Of a stretch of DNA of 41,889 bases, positions 24,156 through 32,797 are shown one piece after another (the stretch's first letter is position 1; the number at the start of each line of letters is the position of its first letter). The stretch spans positions 1-41,889 of the forward strand of contig JAMXLF010000037.1 of NCBI GenBank assembly GCA_024281055.1, written 5' to 3'. The DNA is from Geobacteraceae bacterium. GTDB taxonomy: Bacteria > Desulfobacterota > Desulfuromonadia > Geobacterales > Geobacteraceae. Below the pieces are notes generated by a model. That model was not told where the DNA came from. It saw only the letters and a program-made list of their open reading frames with translations, and made no database searches. The position numbers and the translations under genes are program-made.

Positions 24156-26354
24156 ATGAAACGGAGAACCTTTTTGCAGCTCGGCACGATGACGGCCGCC
24201 GCTTCCTGGCTTTCGGGGTGCCGCTCGGCAAACGAGAAGCTCATCCCCTACCTGACCCCGCCGGACGAGGGGGTGACTCCCGGCATGGCCGTATACTACG
24301 CCAGCTCCTGCCGGTTCTGTCCGGCAGGGTGCGGTATCCTGGTGCGGGTGTCGGAGGGACGGGCCAAGAAAATAGAGGGAAACCCCGCTCACCCCCTCAA
24401 CAGGGGAAAGCTCTGCGCCCGGGGCCAGGCCGTTGTCCAGGAACTCTACCATCCCGACCGGGTGACGCAGCCCCTCAAGCGGAGCGGTCCCCGCGGCTCC
24501 GGACAATTCACGCGGATTTCCTGGGAAGAGGGGCTCGCGCTCCTCACGGAGCAGCTCGGGAAGCTGCAACGGGAACGGGCCACGGACCGGCTGGCCCTGG
24601 TGACGCCGCCTCTCCGGGGAACCCTGGCGGAACTCGCGGCTGGTTTCATGCGTTCTTTCGGTTCCCCCCGGCACCTCTCCTACGAACTCCTCGGCCCCGA
24701 CTGGCTTCGCACCGCCGCGCGCCGCAGTTTCGGCCAGCCGAGCCTCCCGTACTACGACATCGCCGAGACCCGTTATCTCCTCAGCTTCGGCGCCGATTTC
24801 GTGGAATACCACCTGTCGCCGGTCCAGTACGGCTTCGCCTTTGGCAGGATGCGCCAGGGGCGGGACACGGTCCGCGGCCATTTCACCTATGTCGGCGGGC
24901 GCATGTCCCTCACCGCCGCCTCGGCCGACCGCTGGATGGCGGCCCGACCGGGCAGCGAAGGGATGCTGGCTCTGGGCATTGCCCGCCTGATCCTGGCCGA
25001 GTCTCTTTTCGACGCGGGTTCCCTCACTGCGAACGGCCTGCGGGCCGATGACCTCCTGCGCCGGCTGGAGGCGTACGATCTTGACCGGGTGGCGCATCTT
25101 TCCGGCCTTCGTCAGGATGTCATCGCGGAGGTAGCCAGGGAGTTTGCCACGACCCGACCGGCGCTGGCCATGGCGGGGGAGCCGGTCGCCTTCCAGACGA
25201 ACGGCCCGGATGCAGTCCGCGCCGTCCAACTGCTCAACGTGCTGGTGGGAAACCTCAACCGGCCGGGGGGAATCTACCCCGATGCCGGGGAGACGACCGG
25301 CCCCGAGGACTCATTTGCCGAGCTCCTTTCCCTGGTCGACAGGATGCTCGGTGACCGGATCAGTGTTGTCATGGTTCATGGTGACCCCGTGCACGCCGTT
25401 CCGCCTGCCACCGGTTTCCAGGAAGCGCTGGCGAGGGTGCCGTTTATCGCGAGCTTCTCCTCGCTCCTGGACGACACCGCCCTGCAGGCGGACTTGGTCC
25501 TGCCGGACCACGCTGCCCTGGAGAGTTGGGGAGACGTGATTCCCCTGGCCGGGACGCGGGAACCGGTGATCGGGCTCATGCAGCCTGTGGTAACGCCACT
25601 TTACGATACCCGCCAGTTCCCCGAGGTGTTGATGGCGACGGCCCGCGGGCTGGGGGGGACGATGGCGGCGGCTTTTCCCTATCAGTCGTACCTTGAGATG
25701 TTGAAAAGTTCGATTAAAAAGCGGGTCGGTCCTGCGGGTGGGGGCGATTTCGAAGTGGTGTGGGTGGATCTGCTCCGGCAGGGGGGGCTCTTCAAAGCAA
25801 ATAACGGCCAGGGGAAGTCGCTTCGATGGGCCGCGGGCGCAACTCTGCCCGACCCGGGCGAGCCCCGGTTTGCCGGGGATGAGAAGCAGTTTCCGCTCCA
25901 TCTGCAGGTTTACCCCTCCACCGCCTTCCTTGACGGCAGAGGTGCGCCGCTTCCCTGGCTGCAGCAGCTCCCCGACCCGATGACCACCGTGGTCTGGGAC
26001 AGCTGGGTCGAGCTCAATCCCGAAACCGCGGTCTGGCTGGGAATCTCTTTCGGCGACCTGGTGGAGGTGACCTCGCCTCAGGGCTCGCTGCGTCTGCCGG
26101 CGGTGATCTACCCCGGCATCCGCCCCGACACGGTGGCGATCCCGCTGGGGCAGGGGCACCACGGGGGAGGGCGTTACGCAAAAGGGAGAGGGGCGAATCC
26201 TCTTGCGCTGGTAGCGCTTATGGGCATTAACAGGGAACCGCAACCCGCCTGGAACGCCACCATGGTGCGGGTGACGCGGATTTCCGAGAAAGGCGAACTG
26301 GTGACCGCCGGAAACCCACAGGGGAGCTACCGGAGCGAGCTGATAGAGATATGA
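24156..26354 (+). CDS. actB1: molybdopterin-oxidoreductase-family subunit (ActB1-like)
   Basis: 732 residues. The N-terminus is a twin-arginine signal (KRRTFLQLG) ending in a possible lipobox (LSGC, C22). Next comes C52-x2-C55-x3-C59-x27-C87, the spacing that holds the first [4Fe-4S] cluster in catalytic DMSO-reductase-family proteins. The typical NPAHPLNRGKLCARGQA, a central alpha/beta region, and the C-terminal beta-barrel domain follow. In known ACIII complexes the equivalent domain carries no Mo cofactor and, as far as I know, no cluster, so these cysteines are unusual. I cannot identify a Mo ligand with confidence. Here B1 and B2 are separate genes, unlike the fused ActB of Rhodothermus. 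It probably sits on the periplasmic face, joined to ActB2 and ActC. Confidence 0.82.
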   Translation: MKRRTFLQLGTMTAAASWLSGCRSANEKLIPYLTPPDEGVTPGMAVYYASSCRFCPAGCGILVRVSEGRAKKIEGNPAHPLNRGKLCARGQAVVQELYHPDRVTQPLKRSGPRGSGQFTRISWEEGLALLTEQLGKLQRERATDRLALVTPPLRGTLAELAAGFMRSFGSPRHLSYELLGPDWLRTAARRSFGQPSLPYYDIAETRYLLSFGADFVEYHLSPVQYGFAFGRMRQGRDTVRGHFTYVGGRMSLTAASADRWMAARPGSEGMLALGIARLILAESLFDAGSLTANGLRADDLLRRLEAYDLDRVAHLSGLRQDVIAEVAREFATTRPALAMAGEPVAFQTNGPDAVRAVQLLNVLVGNLNRPGGIYPDAGETTGPEDSFAELLSLVDRMLGDRISVVMVHGDPVHAVPPATGFQEALARVPFIASFSSLLDDTALQADLVLPDHAALESWGDVIPLAGTREPVIGLMQPVVTPLYDTRQFPEVLMATARGLGGTMAAAFPYQSYLEMLKSSIKKRVGPAGGGDFEVVWVDLLRQGGLFKANNGQGKSLRWAAGATLPDPGEPRFAGDEKQFPLHLQVYPSTAFLDGRGAPLPWLQQLPDPMTTVVWDSWVELNPETAVWLGISFGDLVEVTSPQGSLRLPAVIYPGIRPDTVAIPLGQGHHGGGRYAKGRGANPLALVALMGINREPQPAWNATMVRVTRISEKGELVTAGNPQGSYRSELIEI

Positions 26355-26375
26355 TGTCGACACCGTTGGTTAATA

Positions 26376-26488
26376 AATCCCCCTCCCTTGATGGGAGGGG
26401 GGTAGGGGGAGGGTGAAACTGCTGGCGACATCAAAGGTGGCAACTTCCCCCCCACCCTGACCCTCCCCCACTAAGGGGGGAGGGGACT
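26376..26488 (+). repeat. palindromic repeat at the actB1-actB2 junction
   Basis: Arms beginning AAATCCCCCTCCC and ending GGGGGGAGGGGACTT pair with each other, with inner G-run/C-run stems (GGGTAGGGGGAGGGT against ACCCTGACCCTCCCCC). It belongs to the common AATCCCCCTCCC type of dispersed repeat. Its last arm provides the purine-rich AGGGGGGAGGGG that stands as the ribosome-binding site of actB2. Confidence 0.7.
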
Positions 26489-26494
26489 TAATTA

Positions 26495-27229
26495 ATGGTA
26501 CAAGTTGAGACACCCATGGAAAAAATGACGAGCCCGTACAGATGGGGAATGGTGGTCGACCTCGACCGCTGCACCGGCTGCGGCGCCTGTGTGGTTGCCT
26601 GCCAGGCGGAGAACAACGTGGGCATCTGCGGAAAGCGGGAGATCGCCGAGGGGCGCGATATGCACTGGCTGCGTATCGAGCGGTTCTGGGTTGGGGAATA
26701 CCCCAACGTGAGGGTCCGTTTTCTCCCCGTTCTCTGCCAGCACTGCCACGACGCGCCCTGCGAGCCTGTCTGTCCGGTCTACGCCAGCTACCACAACCCC
26801 GAGGGGCTGAACGGCCAGGTCTACAACCGCTGCGTCGGCACCCGGTACTGCGGCAACAACTGTCCCTATGCCGTGCGGGTTTTCAACTTCTACAGCCATG
26901 AATGGCCGAAGCCCCTGGACAACCAGCTCTCCCCCGACATTACCGTCCGTCCCCGGGGGGTGATGGAAAAATGCACCTTCTGCATCCAGCGGATCCGCAG
27001 GGCCAGGGAGGACGCCGAGGGTGAGGGGCGCAAGATCCGGGACGGCGAAGTCCAGCCGGCCTGCGCCCAGACCTGCCCGACCGAGGCTCTGGTCTTCGGG
27101 AATCTGGCCGACCCGCGCAGCCGCGCGGCGCGCCTTTCTCGCAGCCCCCGCGGCTTCCGCCTCCTGGAGCACCTGGGGACCCATCCTTCGATAACGTACC
27201 TCAAGGGAGGAGGCAGAGAGCATGTCTGA
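26495..27229 (+). CDS. actB2: four-cluster iron-sulfur subunit (ActB2-like)
   Basis: 244 residues. Four cysteine groups are visible: CTGCGACVVAC (26-36), CQHCHDAPCEPVC (81-93), CVGTRYCGNNCPY (from 113) and the pair CTFC (about 167)/CAQTCP. The CVGTRYCxNNCPYxVRxF string is characteristic of ACIII ActB2. It should conduct electrons between the quinol site in ActC and ActA. The ATG at 26495 follows the repeat-borne AGGGGGGAGGGG by about 10 bases; a second ATG at 26516 is possible. The gene overlaps actC by 8 bases. Confidence 0.88.
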   Translation: MVQVETPMEKMTSPYRWGMVVDLDRCTGCGACVVACQAENNVGICGKREIAEGRDMHWLRIERFWVGEYPNVRVRFLPVLCQHCHDAPCEPVCPVYASYHNPEGLNGQVYNRCVGTRYCGNNCPYAVRVFNFYSHEWPKPLDNQLSPDITVRPRGVMEKCTFCIQRIRRAREDAEGEGRKIRDGEVQPACAQTCPTEALVFGNLADPRSRAARLSRSPRGFRLLEHLGTHPSITYLKGGGREHV

Positions 27230-28628
27230 GATATCGGATCAGACTGGTCGGACAATTCCGACAGGCCCGACATCATCAACCACCAAGAGCGCCACGCAAC
27301 TCAACGACGAGCTCCTCTCCTCGCTCCGAACCCCCACCTGGAAGTGGTACGGGCTCGCCCTGTTCCTCGGGGCGGTTGTCGCATGGGGCCTCGCGGCATT
27401 CTCCTACCAGATGTACACCGACATGAGCGTGACCGGTCTCGACCGGCCGGTCATGTGGGGGGTCTACATCGTCAACTTCGTCTTCTGGATCGGACTTTCC
27501 CACTCCGGGACCATGGTGTCCGCCATCCTGCGCCTCTGCCAGGCCAACTGGCGCCGGCCGATTCTGCGCGCCGCCGAAACCATGACCGTCTTCACCGTGG
27601 CCGTAGGGGGACTCTTCCCCCTCATCCACCTGGGGCGCAACTGGGTCTTCTTCTACCTGATCCCGTATCCCAACCAGCGGGGACTCTGGCCCAACTTCCG
27701 CTCGGCACTCCTCTGGGACGCGACGGCGATCTTCACCTACATCATCGGCAGTTCCCTCTTCCTCTACCTGGGGATGCTCCCGGACCTCGCGGTGGCCCGG
27801 GACCGGGCCAGCGGCTGGCGGCTCAAGCTGTACACCGTGCTGGCCATGGGGTGGCGGGGGACGGCCCGTGAGTGGGTGGTCTTCCAGAAGGCCTCCACCC
27901 TGATGGCGGCCCTGATCATCCCGGTGGCCGTGTCGGTCCACTCCATCGTCGCCTGGGACTTCGCCGTCACCGTGATCCCCGGTTGGCACAGCACCATCTT
28001 CCCACCGTACTTCGTCATCGGCGCCATCCATTCCGGGGTGGCGGCCGTCATCACTCTGATGATCATCATCCGCAAGGCCTTCCACCTGGAGGAGTACCTG
28101 ACGCCGCTCCACTTCGACAACATGGGGAAGCTCCAGCTGGTCATCGCACTGCTCTGGTCCTACGCCTACTTCGTCGAGGTGCAGACCACCTGGTACGCCC
28201 ACGAGCCGATCGAATGGGAGGTCTACGGCTTCATGGCACACAAGTACACCTTCATCCTCCTCCTGATGCTCGTAGGCAACGCGATCCTGCCGATCATCTG
28301 CCTCTGCTTCAAGCGGCTGCGCCGCTCAATTCCGGTCATGCTGGTGATCACGCTGCTCATCAACGTCGGGATGTTCATCGAGCGCTTCCTGATCATCGTG
28401 CCGTCCCTTTCCCACAAGAACATGCCGTTCGTATGGGGGACTTACCGTCCCACCTGGGTGGAGATATCTGTCACCGCGGGGGCCTTCGCAGGCTTCGCCC
28501 TCATGTACACCCTCTTCGCCAAGACCTTCCCGATGGTGGCTACGACCGACGTGCGGGAGTACGAGACGCAGAAGAGACTGGTCCCCGTCGGCCGGACCCG
28601 CCTGCCGTCGCTTGCGGGAAAGGAGTAA
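27222..28628 (+). CDS. actC: NrfD/PsrC-like quinol-binding membrane subunit (ActC-like)
   Basis: 468 residues with about ten hydrophobic membrane spans. Recognisable family segments are YIVNFVFWIGLSHSGTMVSAIL, the conserved H in GLFPLIHLGRNW, and SIVAWDFAVTVIPGWHSTIFPPYFVIGAIHSG. This is the subunit that binds and oxidises menaquinol in ACIII and may move protons. GGAGGAGG lies before the start inside actB2. Only this one NrfD-like gene is present; the second one of classical clusters (ActF) is absent from the window. Confidence 0.9.
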   Translation: MSEISDQTGRTIPTGPTSSTTKSATQLNDELLSSLRTPTWKWYGLALFLGAVVAWGLAAFSYQMYTDMSVTGLDRPVMWGVYIVNFVFWIGLSHSGTMVSAILRLCQANWRRPILRAAETMTVFTVAVGGLFPLIHLGRNWVFFYLIPYPNQRGLWPNFRSALLWDATAIFTYIIGSSLFLYLGMLPDLAVARDRASGWRLKLYTVLAMGWRGTAREWVVFQKASTLMAALIIPVAVSVHSIVAWDFAVTVIPGWHSTIFPPYFVIGAIHSGVAAVITLMIIIRKAFHLEEYLTPLHFDNMGKLQLVIALLWSYAYFVEVQTTWYAHEPIEWEVYGFMAHKYTFILLLMLVGNAILPIICLCFKRLRRSIPVMLVITLLINVGMFIERFLIIVPSLSHKNMPFVWGTYRPTWVEISVTAGAFAGFALMYTLFAKTFPMVATTDVREYETQKRLVPVGRTRLPSLAGKE

Positions 28629-28631
28629 GGC

Positions 28632-29216
28632 ATGGAACTCCTGGGGATTTTCAGGGACGTGGAGAGTGCGGCGGGCGCGGTGGAGCGGCTGGTGCGGGAA
28701 GGGTTCACCGAGGCCCAGATCACCTCACTCACCTCGTCCCCCTATCCAGACGGCGTGCTCGTGAAGACCGACCAGCGCTCGTGGTTTCGCTGGTTCACCC
28801 TGGCATGCGGCTTCGCCGGCGCGGGCGCCGGCTTTCTCCTGGCTGCCGGCACCGCCTGGCTCTACCCGGTCAGGACCGGCGACAAGCCGATCATCGCCTT
28901 CTACCCGACCGGTATCGTTACCTACGAGCTCACCATGCTCTTCTTCCTGGTGGGAACCATTGTGGGAATGTTCCTGGAGATGAGGCTTCCACCGCGGGGA
29001 AAACGCCTGTACGCCCCGGAGATCAGCGAGGGGTGCATCGGCATCGGTATCACCATTCACGCGGGGGGGGAGGCGGTGGCCTGCGGTGAGGGGTTGAAGC
29101 CGGGCGAGTGTGTCGGTGGCATCGCCGTCCTTCCGGCCGATGAACAGAAGCGCCGGGCGGAGGAGATCATGAAAGAGGCAGGGGCGCTTCGCATGGTTAC
29201 CGAGGCTACGTTATGA
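28632..29216 (+). CDS. actD: DUF3341 membrane protein (ActD-like)
   Basis: 194 residues. The N-terminal ferredoxin-like region (LGIFRDVESAAGAVERLVREGF) and two membrane spans (about 57-78 and 97-116) match DUF3341, the ActD family found almost only in ACIII clusters. The C-terminal part (about 130-194) is a charged periplasmic or cytoplasmic tail ending in an LRMVTEATL helix. AAGGAG precedes the ATG; the end overlaps actE by 4 bases. Its role in the complex is structural as far as is known. Confidence 0.85.
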   Translation: MELLGIFRDVESAAGAVERLVREGFTEAQITSLTSSPYPDGVLVKTDQRSWFRWFTLACGFAGAGAGFLLAAGTAWLYPVRTGDKPIIAFYPTGIVTYELTMLFFLVGTIVGMFLEMRLPPRGKRLYAPEISEGCIGIGITIHAGGEAVACGEGLKPGECVGGIAVLPADEQKRRAEEIMKEAGALRMVTEATL

Positions 29217-29668
29217 AACGCTTCGCGAAAGTGGTCATTCTCGTCGCTGCGCCCTTGTTGACGGCGGCGATCTGGCTGGACAAACAACCCTCGTACAAGC
29301 CCTACCAGGCGCCGGTCCTCTCCCCGCCTCCGGACTCCGTGCCGGTATCCGGGAAGGAAATCGTCCCGCAGGAGGCTGGGCAGAAGAATCCCGTCGCTCC
29401 CACCGAAGAGTCCCTGGCAGCGGGGAAAGCACTCTTCGAGATCAACTGCGTCATGTGCCACGGCCAAACCTCGGCAGAGCGGGGGCCTGTAGGCAAAAAG
29501 CTCGTTCCACCCCCTCCGGCGCTCGACCACGACATGGTGCACGGGTTGAGCGACACCACGATATTTACCGCCATTACCCAGGGCTTCGGCCGCATGCCGC
29601 CGTTCCAGAACAAACTCACGCCCCGGGAGCGGTGGGAACTGGTCAATTTCCTGCGAACCCGCAGATGA
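29213..29668 (+). CDS. actE: membrane-anchored monohaem cytochrome c (ActE-like)
   Basis: 151 residues. One N-terminal membrane span (about 5-21) without a lipobox cysteine, a proline-rich linker, then a class I cytochrome with CVMCH (79-83) and the probable distal ligand M128 in GFGRMPPF. ActE of Rhodothermus is a lipoprotein, so the anchoring differs. It would take electrons from ActA and pass them to a soluble carrier or terminal oxidase. Its stop overlaps the ATPase start (ATGA). Confidence 0.85.
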   Translation: MKRFAKVVILVAAPLLTAAIWLDKQPSYKPYQAPVLSPPPDSVPVSGKEIVPQEAGQKNPVAPTEESLAAGKALFEINCVMCHGQTSAERGPVGKKLVPPPPALDHDMVHGLSDTTIFTAITQGFGRMPPFQNKLTPRERWELVNFLRTRR

Positions 29669-32091
29669 CGATGCCTTCTTCCCCGGAAGAGCCGCGACGT
29701 AAATCACCGCCGGATGCCGAAGCTGAGACCTGTTCGTCTCCCGATGGGCTCAGCCGCGAAGAGGCAGCGCGCCGCCTTGCGGAGTACGGGCCGAACGAAC
29801 TCCCGGAGAAGAAGGAGAATCCGCTCCTCAAGTTCCTCTCCTACTTCTGGGGACCCATACCCTGGATGATCGAGGCCGCGGCCGTTCTCTCTGCCGTGGT
29901 GCAGCACTGGGCGGACTTCGTCATCATCCTTGTGCTGCTTGCAATGAACGCGCTGGTCGGCTTCTGGGAGGAGTACCAGGCGGGAAACGCCATTGCCGCC
30001 CTCAAGGCCAAGCTGGCGCTGGTGGCAAAAGTGCGCCGGGACGGCGCCTGGACCACGGTGCCGTCCCGCGAGCTGGTGCCGGACGACCTGATCCGGGTCC
30101 GCATCGGCGATATTGTCCCGGCCGATGCCCGGCTCGTTTCCGCTGAGGAGATGGAGGTAGACCAGTCGGCCCTGACCGGCGAGTCTCTCCCGGTCACCCG
30201 CGGCGAGGGGGAAACGGTCTATTCCGGCTCCATCGTCAGGCGCGGCGAGGGGGACGCGGTGGTTACGGCTACCGGCCAGCAGAGTTACTTCGGCAAGACC
30301 GCCCGCCTCGTGGAGGAGGCGCACACGGTCAGCCATTTCCAGCGGGCCGTGCTGAAGATCGGCAACTACCTGATCGTCATCGCCCTGGCGCTGGTGACCC
30401 TGATCCTCGCGGTCGCCCTGTCACGGGGGGACAGCCTGGTCACTTCCCTCCAGTTCGCACTGGTCCTCACCGTGGCGGCCATCCCGGTCGCCATGCCGAC
30501 GGTGCTGTCGGTGACCATGGCGGTCGGCTCCCGGACGCTCGCCCGGCGGCAGGCGATCGTCAGTCGGCTTTCCTCGATCGAGGAGCTGGCCGGGATGGAC
30601 ATCCTCTGCTCCGACAAGACCGGCACCCTCACCCAGAACCGCCTCACCATGGGGGAACCGTTCGTGGTCGGCGGGAGCAGCGTGACGGAGGTGCTCGGCT
30701 GCGCGGCCCTTGCCTCCCGGGCCGAGGACCGGGACCCGATCGACCTGGCCGTGCTCGAAGGGGCCGGTGATGCTGCGCTGGAAGGCGGGACGGTGACCGG
30801 CTTTTCCCCTTTCGACCCGGTCCGGAAAAGGACCGAGGCGGAGGTGCGGGGCCCGGATGGTGAGCGGTTCAGGGTGGCCAAGGGGGCGCCCCAGGTGATC
30901 ATGGGGCTCGCAGTCAATGCGGCCGAAGTGGGGCCGGAGGTGGATCGCGCCGTGGAGGCCTTTGCCGGCCGCGGCTTCCGCTCGCTGGGGGTGGCCAGGA
31001 GCGCGGAAGGGGAGGGGTGGAAGTTCATCGGCGTCATCCCCCTGTACGATCCACCGCGCGAGGATTCGAAGGAAACCATCGAGACTGCCGCCCGGATGGG
31101 GGTGGAGGTCAAGATGGTGACCGGCGACCAGCTCGCCATCGCCCGGGAGATTGGGAACCAGCTCGGGCTTGGCGCCACTATCGTCGATGCCGGGGTGTTC
31201 GACAGCCCCGAGACGCATCAAGCGGGGCTCATTGCCGCCATCGAGCAGGCCGACGGTTTCGCCCAGGTTTTTCCTGAGCACAAGTTCCGCATCGTGGAGG
31301 CGCTGCAAAGCCAGGGGCACATCGTCGGGATGACCGGCGACGGGGTAAACGATGCACCGGCCCTCAAGAAGGCCGATGCGGGGATCGCCGTTTCCGGGGC
31401 GACCGATGCGGCCCGGGCGGCGGCTGCCATCGTGCTCCTCACCCCCGGGCTGTCGGTGATCATCGACGCCATCAGGGAGAGCCGCACCATCTTCCAGCGG
31501 ATGAACAGCTATGCCATCTACCGGATCTCCGAGACCATCCGGGTCCTCCTCTTCATGACCCTGTCGATCCTGGTCTTCAACTTCTACCCGGTGACAGCCG
31601 TGATGATCGTCCTGCTGGCGCTTCTGAACGATGGCGCCATCCTGGCCATCTCCTACGACCGGGCCCGCCCCTCGGAGCGACCCGAGGCGTGGAACATGCG
31701 GAACGTGCTGGGAGTGGCGACGGTCCTCGGCTGCATCGGCGTGGTTGCCTCCTTCGGGCTGTTCTATCTTGGAGAAAGGGTGTTCCACCTCGGCCGGGAC
31801 ATGATCCAGTCGTTGATGTACCTGAAGCTGTCGGTGGCGGGGCACCTGACCATCTTCCTGACCCGCACCCGCGGTCCGTTCTGGTCGACACCCCCGGCAC
31901 CGATCCTGTTTGCCGCGGTCGTCGGCACCCAGACGCTCGCCACCCTCATCGCGGTGTACGGAGTGTTCATGGCGCCGACCGGTTGGGTGTGGGGGGCTTT
32001 CGTCTGGGGATACGCGCTCTGCTGGTTTCTGGTGAACGACCGGGTGAAGCTTCTGGCCTGGCGGCTGTTAGCCGGTAAAACGTTCCCTTAA
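29665..32091 (+). CDS. proton-translocating P-type ATPase (type IIIA)
   Basis: 808 residues from the ATG at 29665, which overlaps the actE stop. All P-type landmarks are present: cation-transporting N-terminal helix pair (LSREEAARRLAEYGPNEL), ALTGESLPVT, the phosphorylated D317 in CSDKTGTLTQ, FSPFDPVRKRTEAEV, and GMTGDGVNDAPALKKADAGIAV. The order and the lack of metal-binding domains fit plasma-membrane H+-ATPases like Pma1; the long C-terminal autoinhibitory tail of fungal and plant pumps is missing. It would export protons at the cost of ATP, or possibly work in reverse at high proton-motive force. Direct coupling to a respiratory complex is unexpected. Confidence 0.9.
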   Translation: MTMPSSPEEPRRKSPPDAEAETCSSPDGLSREEAARRLAEYGPNELPEKKENPLLKFLSYFWGPIPWMIEAAAVLSAVVQHWADFVIILVLLAMNALVGFWEEYQAGNAIAALKAKLALVAKVRRDGAWTTVPSRELVPDDLIRVRIGDIVPADARLVSAEEMEVDQSALTGESLPVTRGEGETVYSGSIVRRGEGDAVVTATGQQSYFGKTARLVEEAHTVSHFQRAVLKIGNYLIVIALALVTLILAVALSRGDSLVTSLQFALVLTVAAIPVAMPTVLSVTMAVGSRTLARRQAIVSRLSSIEELAGMDILCSDKTGTLTQNRLTMGEPFVVGGSSVTEVLGCAALASRAEDRDPIDLAVLEGAGDAALEGGTVTGFSPFDPVRKRTEAEVRGPDGERFRVAKGAPQVIMGLAVNAAEVGPEVDRAVEAFAGRGFRSLGVARSAEGEGWKFIGVIPLYDPPREDSKETIETAARMGVEVKMVTGDQLAIAREIGNQLGLGATIVDAGVFDSPETHQAGLIAAIEQADGFAQVFPEHKFRIVEALQSQGHIVGMTGDGVNDAPALKKADAGIAVSGATDAARAAAAIVLLTPGLSVIIDAIRESRTIFQRMNSYAIYRISETIRVLLFMTLSILVFNFYPVTAVMIVLLALLNDGAILAISYDRARPSERPEAWNMRNVLGVATVLGCIGVVASFGLFYLGERVFHLGRDMIQSLMYLKLSVAGHLTIFLTRTRGPFWSTPPAPILFAAVVGTQTLATLIAVYGVFMAPTGWVWGAFVWGYALCWFLVNDRVKLLAWRLLAGKTFP

Positions 32092-32125
32092 GGGGGGCGG
32101 TAATGTGCCGCCCGGGTGAGAAAAG

Positions 32126-32794
32126 ATGAAGGCATCGAGCGTCAAACCCCGGCTCCGCATCGAACTGGTCACGATCGCGATTCTGGCCACCCTTTTCCTG
32201 GTGGTGTTTCCGCGGCGGAGCATCCTTCTCGACATCGCCCTCGCTCTGTTCGCCCTGGTGCTCCTGTCCTTCGATGCCAGGTTCACCACCAACATGGTAT
32301 GGGGCCGGATCGAGTCGCCGGTGCCAGAAGCGCGGAGGCTGCGTGGAGTCCTGTCGGTACTCGTCCCGTTGACCGTCCTGCTTCTTTTTCTTTGCTTCGG
32401 CACCGGCGTCCTGCTCGGCTACATGGCGGGGGGCTGGCAGGGGGCCATGGCTCGTGTGGGGCGGTGGCAGATCTTGCTGGCGGTGGGTTTCTATCTCCCT
32501 TGGGCGCTTCTCCAGCAGACCCTCTTCCAGTTCTACCTGTTCGGCCGGCTCCTCGTGCTTCTCCCTCCGTGGATGGCCGTGATCTGTACCGCCTTGGCAT
32601 ACGGCCTCGTGCACCTTCCTGATCTGGGGCTCTCCGTTGCCGCTGTGTTTGCCGGGGTCATCTGGACCGTCATGTACTACCGCTACCGCCGGCTCATCCC
32701 CCTGGCCTTTTCCCATGCCTGCCTCGGCGCGGCGTTTCATTACTGGATCTACAATATCGACCTGGCCCAGGAGTGGCGCGCCCTGTTCGGCTGA
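32126..32794 (+). CDS. CPBP (CAAX protease/bacteriocin-immunity)-family membrane protein, degenerate
   Basis: 222 residues with about six membrane spans. The CPBP fold is suggested by LLQQTLFQFYLFGRL, LAYGLVHLPDLG and FSHACLGAAFHY, which line up with motifs 1, 2 and 3. Active family members have EExxxR in motif 1; here it reads Q130-Q131-x3-Q, so both acidic residues and the arginine are lost, while the motif 2 and 3 histidines remain. Proteolysis by the usual mechanism is therefore doubtful. It is 34 bases downstream of the ATPase gene and could belong to the same operon. The ribosome-binding site is weak. The function is unknown. Confidence 0.65.
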   Translation: MKASSVKPRLRIELVTIAILATLFLVVFPRRSILLDIALALFALVLLSFDARFTTNMVWGRIESPVPEARRLRGVLSVLVPLTVLLLFLCFGTGVLLGYMAGGWQGAMARVGRWQILLAVGFYLPWALLQQTLFQFYLFGRLLVLLPPWMAVICTALAYGLVHLPDLGLSVAAVFAGVIWTVMYYRYRRLIPLAFSHACLGAAFHYWIYNIDLAQEWRALFG

Positions 32795-32797
32795 CCG

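Noticed and set aside
29455-29664. Longer start for the P-type ATPase
   Set aside because: These codons lie in another frame over actE; the ATG at 29665 overlaps the actE stop and begins at the expected family N-terminus.
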